DNA from: Ottelia alismoides
Lineage: Eukaryota; Streptophyta; Magnoliopsida; Alismatales; Hydrocharitaceae
DNA length: 64,000 bases
Direction: 5' to 3'
Assembly: GCA_037367405.1 (NCBI GenBank)
Contig: JAZKJV010000147.1
Location: 249,704 to 313,703 of the forward strand
Shown: piece after piece, positions 58,426-64,000 of the stretch
Position numbering within the stretch: position 1 is the stretch's first letter
How the letters are laid out: each line of letters starts with the position of its first letter
The notes under the pieces: generated by a model
Databases searched by the model: none
What the model was told of the DNA's origin: nothing
Seen by the model: the letters and a program-made list of their open reading frames with translations, nothing else
Translations under genes and position numbers: made by a program

Positions 58426-61400
58426 GATGACATCACCGGGATATGATGGGGGGAGCACTCGACTACCCTCATTTGGGTCGATCCCTAAATTGGACGACAC
58501 CAACTACCCCAAGTGGTCCCGCATGTTCCTCATGATCGTATGAGGATCCGATAAGGAACACATTCTCTTGAAATCAGAACCTGCTGAAAAGATAGGCAAA
58601 AATGCAACTTGGGACACAGACGATGGAATGGTCAGTTTTTGGATTATGGTCAGTGTTATTGACCGGATTGCTGATGAACTCATTTATTACAACACTGCCC
58701 ACGATATGTGGACATCTCTTCAAGCCACATATGATCAGGATAAGAATTCAACCAGGATGGATCAGATGTACTTTGACATGCTCAACATAAAGCAAGTAGG
58801 ACGTTCACTACCTAAGTATTTTTCTCTCTTAAAATTTCTTTTTGAGCGATATAATGCTTGTATTCCAGGATGCACATGTCCAACTCAAAAACAACATCGC
58901 CGGCAGATGACAATCCTTGTATTTCTTGTCGGACTCAATTCTGGCTATTCGGCTGCTCACGATCAAATGATCATAGCGGCCACTCTCCCCACCATTGAAG
59001 AAGCCTACAGTACCCTGAGTCGTCTTTCTATTCCTCCTACATGTGCTAAAGGCACTGACCAGGGGCAAATTTATGCTCTCGCTGCCCCATATGGATGAGG
59101 AAGTCGTGGCTCTTTCAGGAGCCGTTGTCGAGGACACTTCACTCCAGGGCGAGGTCGTAGCACAATCCAGTGCTCTTACTATCACAAAATTGGTCACACA
59201 GAAGTTGTATGCTACATCAAGCAGGGGTACCCTACTCCTAGTGCTCGAATGGCCAATGAAGGAGATAGTCCTCTAGTGGAGGTCCCTGGACGGGACTTCG
59301 ATGATCTGATGCATCGTCTCACCATGTTGCAATTGAACGAGTCCTCTACCTCATATCAGGACAATGCTACAAACACTGCAACAATGGCACGATTAGGTAT
59401 CTTTATCGCGTTTGCCAATAGAATTAAAAAAACAGAATGGTTGATTGATACAAGTGCTTCCACTCATCTGTGTGGTGAACGGACTCTCATACAACAGATG
59501 CGTAAAGTCCCCCTAGACGGACTGGACAGGTTGCGATGGACGATTTCCCATATAAAAGGAAAAAGCGACGTCCATCTAACTCCTAATATCAGACTCAACA
59601 ATGTTTTATTTGTTCCAAATTTTCCCATCAGTCTTCTCTCAGTTAGCCAGATTTGCAAAGAACTCAACTGTCGAGCAATATTTGACGCTATATCTTGTGT
59701 GTTTCAGGACATACTAACTAGGAGGACGATTGGTGCGGGCCGTGAAGAAGGGGGAGTACATCACCTTGTCTAATCCTCTGACACTACAGCTTACTCTGGA
59801 ACCACTTTCTCTGCATCCTCTGGTGCTCTTTGGCACCAACGTCTGGGTCATCCTTCTGTTCACAAGCTTCAACGAGTTCTTCCCCAGCTCCCTCCCACTG
59901 TCAACCTAGAGAGTGAGGTCTGCCGACTAGGGAAACATAACTGGAGTTCCTTTCCTTCGTCGGGTACCATTCATTCTAGTAGTCTATTTGAACTTGTTCA
60001 TCTTGACATATGGGGACCTAGTCGCTATCCTGATCGATTGGGGAATAGATATTATTTGGTTATTATAGACGATTTTTCTCGTGTGTCTTGGTCTTTCTTA
60101 ATGAAAAGTAAGTCAGATGTCTTTCAAAATCATTGTTCATTTCATACATGAAATAAAGAATCAGTTCGATACCACTATAAAAACCCTTATATCTGACAAT
60201 GCTAAGGAGTCGGTCTCACATGACATGCAATCATTCTTAGCGTCTCAAGGCATTTTGCATCAAACCACCTTTCCTCATACATCCCAGCAGAATGGAGTGG
60301 CGGAGCATAAATATAGACATATTCTTGATATTGCTCGCACAATACTCATTGACTATCATGTGCCATCTACATATTGGGGTGATGCGGTACTAATTGACAC
60401 ATATTTTATTAACCGCATGCCTTCTACTCCTATTGACGAGCAAATACCTATTGAAGTTCTTTTCCCCGGAAAAACCATATTTCATGTCCCTCCAAAAGTC
60501 TTTGGTTGCATCACCTTCGTTCATTCTCTTGATCCTGGTAGGGATAAACTATCAACCAGAGCAGTCAAATGTATTTTTCTAGGATATGCTCGGAATCAAA
60601 AAGGTTATAGATGCTATGACCCACGTTCCAAGAGACACTACATAAGTGTTGATGTTACTTTCTTTGAATCTCTCCCTTATTACTCCCGATCTGACATTCA
60701 TGTATCACCTCCCCTCGTTACCACTTCTCCTCTTCCTATTCCTCTTCCTCAGGTTGATTGCACCCCTTCTGCGCACGCACCATCTCCTCAGGTATGTCCC
60801 TCGACTGAGTTATTACAAACTGAAAACACATATGCAGATACAGGTATCTCCGCCAACCTAAGGGAACTCTAAGTGACATACCTATCGCTCTTCAGAAAGG
60901 GACCAGGCAATGTCCATCGTGATACAGTATGAAGCATCCAATATCTATTGTTGTAACCTTTTCCGGACTCGGCCCTACATACATACAGCTTGCCCAAGCC
61001 ATCTCGAGTACCATTATTCCTCGTAATCATACAGAGGCCATTCGGGACTCGAAATGGCGCCTTGCAATGGAAGAAGAGATGTCTGCCTTGATCTCTCGGA
61101 ACACCTGGATACTTGTAGATCCACCAGGTGATAATAAAATTGTTGGCTCCAAATGGATCTTCACTGTAAAGTACAATCCGGATGGGTCTATTTCTCGCTA
61201 CAAAGCCCGACTTTTGGCAAAAGGGTTTACGCTTATGGTGTTGATTTCTTTGATACCTTCTCGTCAATTGCTCGTCTATCCACCATACGAATTCTCATGG
61301 CAATAGCAGTACAACTCGATTGGCCTTTGCATCAACTAGATGTGAAAAACACGTTCCTTTATGAGGACCTCCAAGAAATTATGTATATGCAGCAACCACA

Positions 61401-62127
61401 TGGGTTCGAGATTCAAGGGGAGTGTCAGAAAGTTTGTTTGCTATGCAAGGCCATATATGGTCTCAAGCAAAGTCCTCGTACATGGTTCCAAAAATTATCA
61501 GAAGCATTAGAGAATGTGGGCCTCATCCGATCTTCAGCAGATCATTCCTTATTCATACGGAAGAATGGAAAAGGAACTGTGGCTATGTTGGTATATGTGG
61601 ATGACATTATCCTCACAGGAGATGACCATGATGGTATTATAAGAGTAAAGAAACAATTGGCAGAATAATTTGTGATCAAGGACTTGGGACCTCTAAGATA
61701 TTTCATAGGGATTGAAATATCAAGATCCAAGAGAGGAATTGTTATGTCTCAATGAAAGTACGCTACTGACCTCCTTCAAGAAACATGGATGCTAGGATCC
61801 AAGCCAGCTCAGATACCCATGGATCTTAAGGGACGCATCTACGAGGCAGGCGATGTTGAGGATAATGGTCGATACAAACGTCTAGTGGGTAAGCTACTAT
61901 ATCTTACCATCACCCGACCATATATCTCTCTTGCTGTCGGAAAACTTAACCAATTCATGGACTCACCTACCTCAGCCCACTATGATGCATGCATGATGGT
62001 CTTAAGGTACATCAAATCATCTCCAGGAAGAGGACTACTATTCACCAAAGGCAATAGCTTTGACCTCATGGTGTATTCAGACGCAGACTATGTGGACAAC
62101 TACTCTATCTCTGAAGGGCCGAACTGA
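58426..62127 (+). pseudogene. Ty1/copia polyprotein, more complete copy
   Basis: Same order as unit 1: gag (58426 on, stop at about 58540), frameshifted zinc knuckle, protease WLIDTSASTH (about 59439), integrase (about 59980-60600), reverse transcriptase and RNase H. Beyond the duplicated part, 61280-61668 gives QLDVKNTFLYEDL, IYGLKQSPRTWFQKL and the active site YVDDIILTGDD. 61789-62127 gives an RNase H region (RYKRLVGKLLYLTITRPYISLAVG...MVLRYIKSSPGRGL...YSDADY) and ends soon after. The 3' end of RNase H and the 3' LTR are missing. Several stops and shifts (near 60120, 60870, 61668) make it dead. Confidence 0.93.
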
Positions 62128-62739
62128 AAAAGCTGTAGAGACATCCTCGTCAAAGTTCACGATCTCTAGAGAATGGAGTCTGGAACTCTCCTCATCCGAA
62201 GATTAGATCTCTCCCATACTTGCTCAGAGAATGGGATCTCTAATCAGGAGTCCCTATAATATCACATGAAAATCCTAGCCCATGTGTGATCTCTACTCTG
62301 GAATCCCTATGGACCACATGAAAACTTTGAGATCAAAAACAAATATGGGACAACACAAATGATGATTGCATACATGTGCGCATCAAACTAAAGACTCGGA
62401 ACCAATCTGAACGGTGAGTTTGATTCTGAACTGTAGAGTCTAACAACTGGCATGGAGAATCTGAATCTGACTTGTAACTCTACACAATACTCTCCCTTTC
62501 TCCCATACTTGTCGAGCACACTAGCATCAACAATGTTTGAAGAAGACAAGAAAATGATGGGGAGAAATAAAAATCCAATAAGCCAATCTCACAGTTTTTC
62601 TCAGCTTTTCTTCTTACAATTTTTTTTTCCAAATAATTTTTTTTCTACTGTCCAGATGAACTTTTCCGACCAACGCTTGAAGGACTTCCTTCTTCTTATG
62701 GACTCTCTTGAGCATATATGTAGGCCTCTGATGACCGTG
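62128..62739. other. Unassigned sequence between copia and LINE
   Basis: Contains repeated GAGAATGG-ATCTCT words (62150-62300) and a short open frame at 62452-62829 without recognised similarity. Confidence 0.35.
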
Positions 62740-63295
62740 ACCACTAGTTGTGGAGGGGCACCTCCTTCTCAGTTAGGAAGGCATATGACGCTATTTGTAA
62801 ACTGCCTCCCGCTCGAACGGACGATCTGATTCAGGATTGCAACCCAATCTGGGAACTTGGACTCCCAGAGAGGGTTGGTTTTTTTCTTTGGCTTAGAAGA
62901 AAGCATGTTATGACTAGAGGCCGTTGCGCCAGACTATTTGTTGTGATGTCTGACAGACGCCTCTTGTGCGAGAATGGCATCGAGATGTTGGAGCACCTTT
63001 TTTTCCATTACCCATTTTCTTTGCCCATCTGGGACGAGGTTAGTCCCTCTTGGATTAACAATCATGGCATCGAAGCATTTTATTCTTTGTTTGATGCGAG
63101 GCGACGACAAAGGGAGGAACTGCTTAGACCTGTGGCTATCTTATGGGATATATGGCTTGCTAGAAATGTTGTCCTTTTTTCCTCTCAGTGGTTCTATCGT
63201 GAGAATGTTGTATCCATTCCATGATCCTTCTTGAGTCCTGGCTTCTGTAAGGTCTTGCGGCTATAATTTTTTGGTTTAATATATTAGGGCGGGCA
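62740..63295 (+). pseudogene. L1-type LINE 3' fragment (zinc-binding reverse transcriptase C terminus)
   Basis: The frame 62748-63224 reads GTSFSVRKAYDAIC...IWELGLPERVGFFLWLRRKHVMTRGRCARL...CENGIEMLEHLFFHYPFSLPIWDEV. This is the FSVKSAY / P-KVxxFLWL / C-x-E-x-HLFFxCPF pattern of the C-terminal domain of plant L1 ORF2. The cysteines are partly replaced (HYPF for HCPF). It is 5' truncated, and no clear A-tail was found. Confidence 0.8.
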
Positions 63296-64000
63296 CCTTA
63301 ACGTGTTACCCCTCTTTTCCCTTCATTTTTTATCGTACGGATTCTTTTGTATGATCCTTTTTTCCTTGGCTACTTCCCGCTCTTTTTTTATAGCTGACTC
63401 TCTTTTTTAAAGCATACGGATTTTTTGTATGCACCATTATTTTTCAAAATAAATCCTCCCTTTTTTTGAAATACAATCGAAAGAGGTTCAAAGAATGCAA
63501 CACGATCCAATTGGGCTTTCTCTTTCTCCCTCCTCTTCCTCCCCTTTTTTTTAATACGTATGACCCAATTGGCTCGAAATAAAGCACTTCTCAATTTTTT
63601 TAATATGACCTCGACCCACTTGGGCATTTATTTAGGGTTCCCACTTGGGAACCCTTTCTTCCCTCGCACGACAGAACACGAGCTCCACCGAAGGGCATCT
63701 CCAAGTTTCAGCGCTGTCGACTCCAATGCTTCTTCTCGATCTCCATGGAGCGGTGATGGAGGTGATGCAGCTACAAGGATCTTGCCTAGAGTCTAGGATC
63801 TGTGAGGAAGGTAGAGGGGCATCGCTGCCGCCAATGGGGAAGCTGACGTACTCTAGCAGTGTTGCTTGGAGCTGCTATTGCGGCTTCGGGAGGAGGAAGT
63901 GATGGGTACGATGGGACTCCGTTGTCGCCCTGAGATGTAAGAACCTCCACCTTCGGGATCCATCGACGCCGCATGGAGCCTGTAGGGAGACTGCTGATAA
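63296..64000. other. Right flank, no supported gene
   Basis: T-rich sequence to about 63600, then a more GC-rich part (63640-64000) with open frames on the plus strand from 63560/63645 that run toward the window end. It could be the start of a gene or of an element that continues outside. I recognise no domain. Confidence 0.35.

Larger units (their letters stand above)
44172..61279 (+). repeat. Tandem duplication, unit 2 (17,108 bp)
   Basis: Second copy of 25944-44171 in the same orientation, with high identity throughout. It begins in L1 sequence directly after truncated copia sequence and ends at CTAT 61276-61279, after which the copia element continues uninterrupted. Unit 2 keeps the right-hand original junction and unit 1 keeps the left-hand one, as expected for a simple tandem duplication. 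Confidence 0.95.

Overview
This is nuclear DNA of a flowering plant. The evidence is an RNA polymerase II largest-subunit gene with a long plant-type heptad tail, a tau-class glutathione transferase remnant, a cytosolic-type tRNA-Phe, and a dense mix of plant transposons (Helitron, CACTA, hAT, Mutator-like, Tourist-like, Ty1/copia, L1- and RTE-type LINEs, tRNA-derived SINEs, a TRIM). Residue choices in the polymerase protein look monocot-like, but not clearly grass; that is inference from memory of homologues.

Layout. Positions 1-13,000 hold no intact protein gene. They contain a SINE, several terminal-inverted-repeat elements, a TRIM, a tRNA-Phe gene and a broken second copy, and a 3.76-kb Helitron (6650-10406) that carries a broken 2-oxoglutarate-dependent dioxygenase exon. 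Positions 13,120-30,304 hold NRPB1 on the minus strand. It has 14 exons, and my joins give an open frame of 1850 residues. Intron 2 is 9.6 kb and packed with retroelements.

The main event is a direct tandem duplication. Unit 1 is 25944-44171 and unit 2 is 44172-61279. The unit starts inside an L1 LINE in NRPB1 intron 2. It runs outward through NRPB1 exons 2 and 1, the NRPB1 promoter, a run of mobile elements, a GST pseudogene split by a small CACTA element and a 2.3-kb CACTA element, and ends inside a Ty1/copia polyprotein. The junction at 44,168-44,171 shares only 4 bases (CTAT) with both parents. NRPB1 therefore has one body but two intact promoter/exon 1/exon 2 sets, at 30.3 kb and 48.5 kb, and both can join exon 3 in frame. 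The two copies differ by element insertions and deletions with clear target-site duplications or empty sites, so they record what happened before and after the duplication.

Positions 61,280-64,000 hold the rest of the copia element, an L1 3' fragment and unassigned sequence. Only NRPB1 and the tRNA-Phe look like working host genes, and the tRNA has a suspicious T-loop change. All coordinates and splice sites come from reading the sequence; nothing was aligned by software.
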